From positions 1-64,000 of the forward strand of contig JAYWLB010000036.1 in the NCBI GenBank assembly GCA_035967665.1: a DNA stretch of 64,000 nt, read 5' to 3'. The DNA comes from Arctic95D-9 sp035967665. GTDB lineage: Bacteria; Verrucomicrobiota; Verrucomicrobiia; Verrucomicrobiales; DEV007. The first letter of the stretch is position 1. Every line of letters starts with the position of its first letter. Under the pieces are notes generated by a model, which was not told the origin of the DNA, searched no databases, and worked only from the letters and a program-made list of their open reading frames with translations. Of this stretch, positions 1 to 8,527 are shown one piece after another. Made by a program: the position numbers and the translations under genes.

Positions 1-38
1 CCCCCCCCCCCCCCCCCCCCGCCGCCCCCCCCCCCCCG
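1..38. repeat. C homopolymer tract at the window edge
   Basis: The first 38 bases are almost pure C, interrupted by G at positions 21, 24 (as GCCG) and 38. Nothing else in the window has this composition. At a sequence end this is most easily explained as a low-complexity sequencing or assembly artefact, although a true homopolymer cannot be excluded. Confidence 0.8.
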
Positions 39-58
39 CCACACTGCCCCGTCCGCCG

Positions 59-2710
59 TTAATCCACCTTCCTCAAAGCGACCCAGCACAAGGCAGTATT
101 GGAGCCTCCCTCAGGTCGGCCGATCGTGAGGGTGAGGCGTCCGTCTGAAACGGACACCGTCGCGGTTGCTTCGTGAAATCGTCCCGTCGTCGTGTCTACG
201 TCCGCTGCGACCGAGTCCCCTTCGATCCTGACAAACTGGCCTTTCTGTCCGTATCCGGAATCACCGACACAAATGGTCACTTCGTAGTCACCATTTTCTA
301 CGTCGACCTCCCATACATCTTCCTCTCGCGTGAAGAGAAAAGCATCACGTTCGTGCTCCGGCATTCGATTTCGGACGCGGGCGTTGGCCGAGATATCACG
401 GGTCCAGCCATGTCCTTTTTCTTTTGAATAAACCGCTCCGCTGTCGCGCAGAAATCCCTCCGCTTCGGGAACACCCTTTCCCGCGAAATCAAAGCACCGA
501 GTGGACGCCTTAGCCTCAGCATCAATGAGTCCGTCGTTCCTTGGCAGCAACGGTGCCTCCTCGATCTTCCAGACAATGGGTTCATTCGGAGTGAACAGAA
601 GCGCGTCGTCCGGATCAGGAATTCCATCGCCGTCGGCATCGGTTTCCGACTTTCGCTCAAAAGGCGGAAACGGGCTGCTCGCCAAAGACTCCCAGAGCTG
701 CCCCGCGTATTCGCCACGAGTTCCCGCGTCTTTAATATCCGCCACCAAGTCATCAACGAGACGATTGCCGGTCGCTCTAAGCTCACTATTAGCAGGCAAT
801 TTTCCGTCAGCCCCGAAATCCACCTCCGTCGATTCGATGGGCAACAACTCCAGTGCTGAAAGCCGATTCACAGCGACAAACCACGGATCCTCCGGCTTCA
901 GGTCGCGCCACGGGTAGAGCAACAAAGGCACGCCATCGGTTCCTCCGCAAAGCCCATGCCTTACCGACTCCAGCAACGCACGATCGTAAACAATCTCCCG
1001 GGGATCAACCTTTCCTAACAAACTCACCGCCGCCATCGCCCCGCTCGCCTGACCGACATGAACCCGCTGATCATGAAGGCGAATTGCGGCACTGACAATG
1101 CTGCTGTTTCCCACATTTCCCTGCGCCCCGAGTAAACCGTCCATTCGAACCGGAACAAGACTCCGCGCTGGAAAAACACTTCGATCACTGACATGACGTG
1201 TATGGCGTCCCGGCGTTTCGTAGTCAATCCACGGGCCATCTTCACCCTCATCCTTCAAATAGGTTCGCCCTGTCCGGTGAAAATCGTAATGAAACTGCCA
1301 CGCAAAAAGTCCATCCGGATACATCACCTCAGCGAAACGCTCAAGAGCAGCCTCTTTCGTTTCCCCGTCGCGGTTGCGCCCGTCCTGCTCGCGCATCATA
1401 TACATCGCTTTCAAACGAAGTGACTCACGAATATACGGCTTCGGCGGAAGGTTGTCGGAAGTTCCGAATTCACGACTGAGCCGAAATTTCCGAAACGAAT
1501 TCGATTTATCGGGCGCATTTTCGTGAACGAAATTCTGCATGTGATAGAGAACGCCCAGAGAATGCCTCTTCGCATCCTCAAAAATAATAGCGCGCTGCTC
1601 CCTTGTCATCTCGACGATACTCTTCTCGGAAGCACCCTTTTCCGTCGCCTCCAATGCTTCCGCAACACGGCCGGGCAAACGCATCAGCGGGTAGTCCTGA
1701 CCATTCATGTAATTCAGGAGGATACTGCTCTTCCCGTCTTTACTCGTGAAACCATCGACAATTCGGCGCACCGTAAAAACGCTGAGCTGCCGGGGTGAAG
1801 TATTCGCCGCACCGCCATCCGGCCAGTGGGGAATCGCCCCTCCTGAAGCCTTCCGGTCCCACTCAAGATCTCCGAACGCCTTCCGGCTGAAATGAGTCGC
1901 CCGTGGGTAATTTCTATCATCAAAATTAGCCGGCTTCGCGATCGGCGTATCGGAGCCATCCGGAGACTCCTCAATAATCATCGCCCAGGTGAGCGGGTTC
2001 ATCTCATTCGCAATCACCGTCTCAGAGGCACTTGGCTCGTTGTATCGGGATTTCGGATCAGGCCCCACCTCATATTCAGCACCGGCCACTTGAACGACGT
2101 CCCCCCAATCGGACGCATCAATCGTCATCGTCGCGTCAACGCTCAACGCGAGAGTATCATCACCTGTAGAGGCAAAACCAACACCGGTTAAACGATTACC
2201 ATCGTCTGCAAGCTTCGCCGAAACCGGGTAATGATTCCACACCACTGAGATCTGCCCTGAATCGAGATAAGGTTGAATAATGGACCTGAAAGCCTCTTCG
2301 GCCTCCGCGGGCCGGAAAGTCGAAGGGCCATGGTAGGGTCGCCCCGGCATTTTTGATCCATATCGCTCCACGTTCCCTCTCTCGATGCGATCCATCAATT
2401 CTTTGAAAAGACCACTGCGATGAAAGGAACGCTTCATCGGATGCCAATCAACGCCCCAGCCTACCTTCCCATTGCCTTTATCCTCATCGACGCAGGCGAG
2501 AGCCTGTTCCGTGTACTGGCCACCAAACCACTCACCATCATGAACGATGAGAACCTTCTCCACCCCCATACGCGCCGCCTGGATCGCTGCCGCCCATCCA
2601 GACTCGGTCGCGCCGACAACAAGAAGATCGACTTCAAGATTCTTTGGTTCATCCGCACTCACCAAACCACAACTAACTAGCACTAACGCTGAAATTAAAA
2701 ATCGTTTCAT
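59..2710 (-). CDS. Secreted FAD-dependent oxidoreductase with C-terminal carbohydrate-binding-like domain
   Basis: 883 aa with an N-terminal signal peptide (MKRFLISALVLVSCGLVSA). Residues about 26-60 hold a Rossmann-type FAD-binding start (DLLVVGATESGWAAAIQAAR), as in the FAD-dependent oxidoreductase family PF12831 that is abundant in PVC bacteria. Around residue 700 a DxDGDGxPDxDD calcium-binding loop links to a C-terminal beta-rich segment (FDFAG...YSKEKGHGW...VGDSGYGQ) resembling the galactose-binding-like domain fused to many planctomycete and verrucomicrobial enzymes. Family members are proposed oxidases of sugars or related compounds; the substrate cannot be read from sequence. It is transcribed divergently from the ceramidase-like gene and its stop codon lies 21 bases from the C-rich window edge, so its 3' neighbour is unknown. 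Confidence 0.85.
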   Translation of the reverse strand: MKRFLISALVLVSCGLVSADEPKNLEVDLLVVGATESGWAAAIQAARMGVEKVLIVHDGEWFGGQYTEQALACVDEDKGNGKVGWGVDWHPMKRSFHRSGLFKELMDRIERGNVERYGSKMPGRPYHGPSTFRPAEAEEAFRSIIQPYLDSGQISVVWNHYPVSAKLADDGNRLTGVGFASTGDDTLALSVDATMTIDASDWGDVVQVAGAEYEVGPDPKSRYNEPSASETVIANEMNPLTWAMIIEESPDGSDTPIAKPANFDDRNYPRATHFSRKAFGDLEWDRKASGGAIPHWPDGGAANTSPRQLSVFTVRRIVDGFTSKDGKSSILLNYMNGQDYPLMRLPGRVAEALEATEKGASEKSIVEMTREQRAIIFEDAKRHSLGVLYHMQNFVHENAPDKSNSFRKFRLSREFGTSDNLPPKPYIRESLRLKAMYMMREQDGRNRDGETKEAALERFAEVMYPDGLFAWQFHYDFHRTGRTYLKDEGEDGPWIDYETPGRHTRHVSDRSVFPARSLVPVRMDGLLGAQGNVGNSSIVSAAIRLHDQRVHVGQASGAMAAVSLLGKVDPREIVYDRALLESVRHGLCGGTDGVPLLLYPWRDLKPEDPWFVAVNRLSALELLPIESTEVDFGADGKLPANSELRATGNRLVDDLVADIKDAGTRGEYAGQLWESLASSPFPPFERKSETDADGDGIPDPDDALLFTPNEPIVWKIEEAPLLPRNDGLIDAEAKASTRCFDFAGKGVPEAEGFLRDSGAVYSKEKGHGWTRDISANARVRNRMPEHERDAFLFTREEDVWEVDVENGDYEVTICVGDSGYGQKGQFVRIEGDSVAADVDTTTGRFHEATATVSVSDGRLTLTIGRPEGGSNTALCWVALRKVD

Positions 2711-2938
2711 CTCACAAAATCTCCGAAACCCTCAGGACCGCCTCATCCATTCAGCCGGTCAGGTTTCAAAAAAATAACTGAAATCAGTGAACCTCCCATT
2801 GAAATTGCTCCCTATTCGCGGCATTGCCGCGCACCTCCGTTTTCAGTATCTATATCCCGGTAAAGTGAGCCTCTGCTTCCCGGTTTTCACGTGATGCCCC
2901 GGATCACCGGCACGGATTTCCCAAGACATCAGTTCGCT

Positions 2939-4378
2939 ATGAAAAGAATACTATCAGTCCTCGTCATATCGCTTGGAACGGGCTCCCTCCTCCCGGCCGA
3001 ACCGGCAAAAGGCCTTCAGGTTGGCACCGCCGCCGTCGACATTTCCCCTACCGTGTTCCCGATGCAGCTGCGCTCGGGGAAATCAGAATACGTCCACGAC
3101 CCGCTTCACGTGCGGGCACTCGCTTTCGAGAACGGTGAAGGCCGCGCTGCTCTCGCTCTCGTCGATGCCATTGGGGTCGGACGGGAAATGACCGACGAAG
3201 CCAAAGCGGCAGTGGCTGAAAAAACCGGCTGGAAAGTTGAAGAGATTCTCGTGAGCGGGACCCACACCCATTCTGCACCCAAGGGAGGCGACACATCTCC
3301 GGAGCGCATCGCCTACGAGAAAACCCGCAAGGAGGGGCTCATCGAAGCACTCACCAAAGCCATTCAATCTCTCGAGCCGGCGGAGGTCGGCTTCGCCTCC
3401 GACGAGGAACCGTCCGAGGTTTACAACCGGAGATGGCACCTCAAACCGGGAACGATGGATCCCAATCCCCTCGGAGGACTCGATCAGGTTCGCACCAATG
3501 CCCCGCGAGATAATCTCGTCAAGCCGGCTGGCCCCACCGATCCGGAAGTGTGCGTTGTCGATGTGCGAACGCGAAAAGGGCGCGCCCTCGGGCTCATCGC
3601 CAATTATTCACTCCACTACGTTGGCGGCATCCCTAAAGTCTACGAAGACGGAAAAGAGTTCGGGATGGCGTCGGCAGACTACTACGGGGAATTCGCCCGC
3701 ATCATGCCTTTCCGGGTTGGCGGCAGCAAGCCACCTAAAAACTTTGTCGCGATGATGACCAATGGAACCAGTGGTGACATTAACAATATCGATTTCTACA
3801 GCAAACGTGCCCCGCGTGCCCCCTTCGAGCAAATCCGGGTCGTTGCGAACAAAACAGCGGACGCAGCGTGGCGGGCAACGAAGAAGATTGAGTCCTACGA
3901 TGAAAATCCCCTCATCGGCATGCTCCAGCGCGAGGTCGATTTGAAATACAGAGTTCCAACCGAATATGATCTCAACAAAGCGCTCGCGCTGATGAAGCTC
4001 TCCTCAAAAGAGCGCAACGAAATCAACAAACGAACCAGCTCAGTAGCATCGAATACAATTGCCTACGCCGATCCTGCTTCACCGAAAACCGAATCTGTCA
4101 TCATTCAGGCAATCCGCATCGGTGACCAGGCAATCGTATCAATGCCTTTCGAAGTCCTCGTCGAAATCGGACTGGAAATCAAAGCGAAGAGCCCGTTCCC
4201 TCACACCTTCACCATATCATTGGCCAACGGCGGCTACGGATATCTCCCTCCACCGAATCAACACAAACTCGGCGGCTACGAAACCTGGCTGGGAACTTCA
4301 AAGTTTGAGGAATCATCTTCTGACATCCTCACCGAACAACTTCTGGAAATGCTCACCGAACTGAAGTCACTGAAATGA
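2939..4378 (+). CDS. Secreted neutral/alkaline ceramidase-like protein
   Basis: 479 aa from the ATG that opens a signal peptide (MKRILSVLVISLGTGSLLPA); an upstream ATG at 2891 adds 16 residues that do not look like a leader and is less likely. The mature part starts VGTAAVDISP and carries the histidine motif SGTHTHSAP and a later NYSLHYVGG segment, as in the N-terminal domain of neutral/alkaline non-lysosomal ceramidases (PF04734). Many PVC copies of this family are not proven ceramidases and may act on other amide- or ester-linked substrates. Its last codon overlaps the next start as ATGA, so it is translationally coupled to the pectic-acid-lyase-like gene, which argues for a shared polysaccharide-related role. 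Confidence 0.75.
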   Translation: MKRILSVLVISLGTGSLLPAEPAKGLQVGTAAVDISPTVFPMQLRSGKSEYVHDPLHVRALAFENGEGRAALALVDAIGVGREMTDEAKAAVAEKTGWKVEEILVSGTHTHSAPKGGDTSPERIAYEKTRKEGLIEALTKAIQSLEPAEVGFASDEEPSEVYNRRWHLKPGTMDPNPLGGLDQVRTNAPRDNLVKPAGPTDPEVCVVDVRTRKGRALGLIANYSLHYVGGIPKVYEDGKEFGMASADYYGEFARIMPFRVGGSKPPKNFVAMMTNGTSGDINNIDFYSKRAPRAPFEQIRVVANKTADAAWRATKKIESYDENPLIGMLQREVDLKYRVPTEYDLNKALALMKLSSKERNEINKRTSSVASNTIAYADPASPKTESVIIQAIRIGDQAIVSMPFEVLVEIGLEIKAKSPFPHTFTISLANGGYGYLPPPNQHKLGGYETWLGTSKFEESSSDILTEQLLEMLTELKSLK

Positions 4379-5841
4379 GAACCATTCTCTTCACCACAAT
4401 ACTGGCCGCGACCCTCATCAACTCTCACGGCAGGGCAGCCGACGAACCGGGCGAAGGAGAGGTTCTCGCGGCGATGAAGCGTGCCGCCACTTTCTACCGC
4501 GACAAACTTGCCGTGAACGGAGGCTACGCATCGCAGTGGCCGAAGGACCTCAGCGAGGGCCGGACCGAAGGCAAAAAATCACCCACGATTATTTCGATTC
4601 AACCTCCCGGGACCACCACCGTCGGCCTGAGTTTGCTTCGGGCCTACCGCGCGACAGGTGATCCGCTTTTCCTGAAACAGGCAAAAGAGGCAGCCAATGC
4701 ACTCGTGCAAAGCCAACTCGCAACAGGGGGCTGGGGATCGGATTTTGATTTCGACCCCGAGAAACAAAAACGCTATCACCTCAGAAGCGATCTTCTCAAA
4801 GGCGACACCGAACGGGGAAAGCGAAGCGATTACTCAACACTGGACGACAACAAAACCCAGTCTGCGATGCTGTTCCTCCTCGAACTGGTCAACACGCCCG
4901 ACGCCGGCGTTTCCGATGAAATCAAAGAGGCCCTCGAGTATGCATGGGACAGGCTGATACACTATCAGGCACCCAACGGGGCCTGGCCTCAGCAGTATTC
5001 TTCCGCATCGAATTACAGCGGCGCTCCCGTCATTCCCGTTTCGATGCCCGACTCCTACCCGCCGGAACACCCGAAAGAAACCTACGTCCATTTCTACACG
5101 CTCAATGACAACAATCTCCTCCAGGTTGTAAAACTCCTTCTCCGGGCCTACGAACTGGAGGGAGATGAACGGTATCTGAATTCAGCAAAACGCTGCGGAG
5201 AATTTCTCCTCCTCGCACAACACACCGGCCCTCAGCGCGGCTGGTCCCAGCAATACAACCACGAGATGGTGCCGGTCTGGGCGAGAAAATTCGAACCCCC
5301 TGCCGTTTCATCAACCGAAACGCTGGGAGCTGTCGAAGCCTTGTTTGAACTGTGGGTAACAACCGGTGACCCGCGGTTTATCGAAACGGTTCCGGATGCC
5401 CTGAAATGGCTGGAAGACAGTCGACTCGAAAGCGGTCAGTGGGCTCGATTCTACGAACTGAAAACAAACCGCCCCCTCTACTGTGAGGCCGACACTTATA
5501 AGGTCACTTACGACGGCTCCAATACACCGGGCCACTACGGGTTCAAAATCAGTTCCAGCCTTCAGAAGAAAATTGATCGTGCCCGAAAAGAACTGGCAAA
5601 AGATCCTTCGAACATCATGAGATCACGCACCCGGCCCCTTTCCCCGGAAGAATGGGAAAAGCAAACCCGTGAGTTAAGAGGAAAAGTCCGCTCCGCTCTG
5701 AAGGAGCAAACCGAAGAAGGCTACTGGCTCAACGGCGATGAGATTGACGCGAAACTGTTCTCGGTCCACCTCAATGCCATGGCGGGCTACATCGAAGCGC
5801 TGCGCAAGGCAGCCGCGGCGGAGCCTTCACTTCGGAACTGA
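4375..5841 (+). CDS. Secreted pectic acid lyase-like (PL10-type) protein
   Basis: 488 aa with a signal peptide ending near GRAADEP. It has the repeated helix-hairpin pattern of an alpha/alpha toroid: YRATGDPLFLKQAKEAANAL, then QLATGGWGSDFDFDP, then QAPNGAWPQQY, then TLNDNNLLQVVKLLLRAYE, and a late NRPLYCEADTYKVTYD segment. This order and the GGW/NDN motifs match the pectic acid lyase family (PF09492, PL10), whose enzymes cleave polygalacturonate by calcium-dependent beta-elimination. The similarity is judged by eye and the protein could be a divergent toroid acting on another uronan. It starts inside the stop of the ceramidase-like gene (ATGA). Confidence 0.68.
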   Translation: MRTILFTTILAATLINSHGRAADEPGEGEVLAAMKRAATFYRDKLAVNGGYASQWPKDLSEGRTEGKKSPTIISIQPPGTTTVGLSLLRAYRATGDPLFLKQAKEAANALVQSQLATGGWGSDFDFDPEKQKRYHLRSDLLKGDTERGKRSDYSTLDDNKTQSAMLFLLELVNTPDAGVSDEIKEALEYAWDRLIHYQAPNGAWPQQYSSASNYSGAPVIPVSMPDSYPPEHPKETYVHFYTLNDNNLLQVVKLLLRAYELEGDERYLNSAKRCGEFLLLAQHTGPQRGWSQQYNHEMVPVWARKFEPPAVSSTETLGAVEALFELWVTTGDPRFIETVPDALKWLEDSRLESGQWARFYELKTNRPLYCEADTYKVTYDGSNTPGHYGFKISSSLQKKIDRARKELAKDPSNIMRSRTRPLSPEEWEKQTRELRGKVRSALKEQTEEGYWLNGDEIDAKLFSVHLNAMAGYIEALRKAAAAEPSLRN

Positions 5842-5846
5842 TAGTT

Positions 5847-7163
5847 TTACTGCCACTCCCGGTAATTCATCGCCATCAGCTTTGCAGAGGCCTCTTCGTC
5901 TCCGTTAATGGTCTCAGAGACAGGATCCCACTTCAACTTTCTCCCGACACCAGCGGATACCCAACCGAGGTGTCCGGGAGTGATCGAGCGATGCCCGTTC
6001 TCAGCCGGAGCCGCAGTATCACTGCGCCCCTCTTTCACGCAATCGATGAAGTTTCGCTGATGTCCCGGAGAACGGTATGCTTTCCAGTCACCTCCCTCAA
6101 AGCCATCCTTCAGCCACTCCGGATTGGACGCTTCAATTTGGCCCCGGTTTACCCAGACCCAGCCATTTTCGCCAATCCACTTCACGCCCTGACGAAACTT
6201 CGTTGAAATGATTCCCATTTTCCCGTCGGGATATTTGGAATGAATTTCATAATCAACCGGAGTGTCATAGGCAGGCTCGCTGGCCCGGGTCCACCCTTTC
6301 GCCTCCAGCTCAACTGGCCCCGACGATTCATAACCCATCCCCCAGTGCGCGATGTCATTGTGGTGACCGATCCAATCCATCAGGTTTCCGCCTCCGAAGG
6401 CAGTATGCCAGCGCCACCACCGGTGATGACGGGCCCGCATGTAGGGCAACATCTCCGACGGGCCGCACCAACGATTGTAGTCGAGCCCCTCCGGCACATC
6501 GACCAGTGCCGTGGAACCCTGCGCCTCATCGTAACCGGCGGGCAAACCCACTTCAAATCCGCTGATTTCCCCGAGATGCCCGTTTCTCACGATCTCGACC
6601 GCCTGACGAAAAACCGGCTCCGAGCGCTGCTGCGATCCCACCTGAAAAACAGAGTTATGCTTCGCCACTTCGCGGTAAACCTCCTGCCCCTCGCCAAACA
6701 AATGCGTGACCGGTTTCTCACAGTAGACAGCTAAACCACGCTGCAGCGCGGCCATCGTGATGTGGTAATGCCAGTGATCCGGAGTCGCGACCATGACGGC
6801 ATCGAGATCCCCACGGTCGAGGAGAGCTTCAAACTCGTTGTAAGCTTTGCAATCCCCGTTTCCGTATTGCTTATCCACGGCCGCTTTACCCGGCTTCCTC
6901 CCGAGAGCCCTGCCCTCGCCCCACTCGCGGTCCCGGTAGTGCAAATCGTGAACATCGGATATGCCAACGCCCTGCACATCACCGTGATTGAGAAATGCCT
7001 CCATCACCCCGATACCGCGATTTCCCATTCCGATAAACCCCATCGTAAGTCGGTTCGACGGCGCCGGGCGTCCCTCTTTTCCCAGAGCAGATCCCGGTAT
7101 AATCGTTGGAAAGCCAATCCCCGCAGCGGCGGTCGCAATAAAATTCCTTCTCGTCGAATTCAT
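5847..7163 (-). CDS. Tat-exported Gfo/Idh/MocA family oxidoreductase
   Basis: 438 aa from the ATG at 7163, which places the twin-arginine leader STRRNFIATAAAGIGFP at the N-terminus; an upstream in-frame start adds 38 residues ahead of it and is rejected. Residues about 40-50 form the Rossmann motif MGFIGMGNRGIGV, followed by the family EKP motif (YCEKPVTH) near the catalytic lysine. Gfo/Idh/MocA enzymes oxidise or reduce sugars with bound NAD(P); Zymomonas glucose-fructose oxidoreductase is a precedent for Tat export with its cofactor bound. Convergent with the PL10-like gene (5 bp apart) and divergent from a second family member. Confidence 0.9.
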   Translation of the reverse strand: MNSTRRNFIATAAAGIGFPTIIPGSALGKEGRPAPSNRLTMGFIGMGNRGIGVMEAFLNHGDVQGVGISDVHDLHYRDREWGEGRALGRKPGKAAVDKQYGNGDCKAYNEFEALLDRGDLDAVMVATPDHWHYHITMAALQRGLAVYCEKPVTHLFGEGQEVYREVAKHNSVFQVGSQQRSEPVFRQAVEIVRNGHLGEISGFEVGLPAGYDEAQGSTALVDVPEGLDYNRWCGPSEMLPYMRARHHRWWRWHTAFGGGNLMDWIGHHNDIAHWGMGYESSGPVELEAKGWTRASEPAYDTPVDYEIHSKYPDGKMGIISTKFRQGVKWIGENGWVWVNRGQIEASNPEWLKDGFEGGDWKAYRSPGHQRNFIDCVKEGRSDTAAPAENGHRSITPGHLGWVSAGVGRKLKWDPVSETINGDEEASAKLMAMNYREWQ

Positions 7164-7274
7164 AGCTGAAGTCTGCTGAGATCCGGCCACCTTTTCGAGC
7201 AATCTCTCAACGCAATAACGTGTCTGACACCTCACCCTTGAAAAAGCCACCGGCACAACTTGCCTAAGTCCACC

Positions 7275-7307
7275 CAACAGGGTTTAGTGCCTCAAACAAC
7301 CCTGTTG
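7275..7307. repeat. Inverted repeat CAACAGGGTT-N13-AACCCTGTTG, copy 1
   Basis: Perfect 10-bp arms at 7275-7284 and 7298-7307 with a 13-nt spacer, lying between two divergent oxidoreductase genes and 22 bp before the ATG of the plus-strand one. Two related copies with exactly the same spacer occur at 17108-17140 and 47705-47737. It could be a dimeric operator or a hairpin in the 5' untranslated region. Confidence 0.8.
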
Positions 7308-7329
7308 AATCCTTTCCTATCCATAAAAC

Positions 7330-8523
7330 ATGAGTAATCGACGCCAATTTCTCGCCGCCTCCACGACACTTCCCTTTTTATCAATGGGCGCTTTTGCCGC
7401 AGAAAAGAAGACCTACACCGTCGGCGTCCTCGGTCACACCGGACGGGGGGATTTCGGTCACGCGATGGACTCCTTTTGGAAAACCGTTCCGGAGACAAGG
7501 ATAATTTCGGTTTCCGATCCGGTCGCAGAGGGCCTCACCAAAGCGGTAAAGAAGTTGGGCCTCAAACCGGAACAGGGATTCGCTTCCCACGAAGAGCTTC
7601 TCGAGAAAACGAAGCCCGATATCGTTTCAGTTGCGTTGCGACACACTGATCAGCATCACGCCATGATCATGGCAGCAATCAAGGCCGGGGCGAAAGGCAT
7701 CTACGTTGAAAAACCCTTCTGTCGCGACCTCGCTGAAGCAGATGATATCGTGGCCGCCTGCGAAGCATCGAGGACAAAATTGGCGATCGCACACCGGAAT
7801 CGCTATCATCCCGTTTTGCCGATCGTAAAGAAACTCGTCGAAGACGGCGCCATCGGAAAATGGCTCGAAGTGAGGCTGCGCGGAAAAGAGGACGGTCGCG
7901 GCGGAAGCCAGGACATGTGGGTATTGGGATCCCATCTCCTCAGCCTCGCCAACTACTTCACGGGAGCACCGACGAGTTGCTCCGCCTCAATTTTTCAGGA
8001 CAAACGACCCGTTACCGCCGCCGACGTCAAAGACGGAGCCGAAGGGCTCGGGCCCCTTGCCGGTAACGAAGTCCATGCCCGCTACACAACCGAGAGTGAC
8101 ATTCCTGTATTCTTCGACTCCATTCAGGAAGCGGGCTCACGGGAGGCTGGCTTTGGACTTCAGCTGATCGGAACGGAAGGGATTATCGATCTGCGAGCCG
8201 ATCGAAATCCCCTCGCGCACATCCTCAAAGGAAGCCCCTTTCACCCTGACAAAGAGGTCCGAAAATGGGAACCGATCACAACAGGAGGAGTTGGAAAACC
8301 TGACACTGATCCCGGTATCGGTAAATTTGTGATGTCCCATCAGGCGGCCGCTTACGACCTCTTCGAATGCATCGAACAGGACCGCGCTCCGCTCTGCAAT
8401 GAAAAGGACGGAAGAATCATCCTCGAAATGATTCTCGGTGCCTTCGAATCTCATAGCCAGGGAGGGAAAAGTGTCTCCATCCCTCTCGAAAACCGGACCA
8501 ATGCCCTGACGCGTCTGAAGTAG
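7330..8523 (+). CDS. Tat-exported Gfo/Idh/MocA family oxidoreductase
   Basis: 397 aa starting MSNRRQFLAASTTLP, a twin-arginine leader with the unusual N-R-R-Q-F-L order. The Rossmann motif VGVLGHTGRGDFGHA spans residues about 31-45, and the family EKP motif is present as GIYVEKPFCRDLAEA. It is shorter and clearly divergent from its neighbour at 5847-7163, so the two are not a recent duplication and probably act on different sugars. The start lies 22 bp after a perfect inverted repeat that is found upstream of two other genes in this window. The gene ends 4 bp before the convergent sulfatase. Confidence 0.88.
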   Translation: MSNRRQFLAASTTLPFLSMGAFAAEKKTYTVGVLGHTGRGDFGHAMDSFWKTVPETRIISVSDPVAEGLTKAVKKLGLKPEQGFASHEELLEKTKPDIVSVALRHTDQHHAMIMAAIKAGAKGIYVEKPFCRDLAEADDIVAACEASRTKLAIAHRNRYHPVLPIVKKLVEDGAIGKWLEVRLRGKEDGRGGSQDMWVLGSHLLSLANYFTGAPTSCSASIFQDKRPVTAADVKDGAEGLGPLAGNEVHARYTTESDIPVFFDSIQEAGSREAGFGLQLIGTEGIIDLRADRNPLAHILKGSPFHPDKEVRKWEPITTGGVGKPDTDPGIGKFVMSHQAAAYDLFECIEQDRAPLCNEKDGRIILEMILGAFESHSQGGKSVSIPLENRTNALTRLK

Positions 8524-8527
8524 CGCT

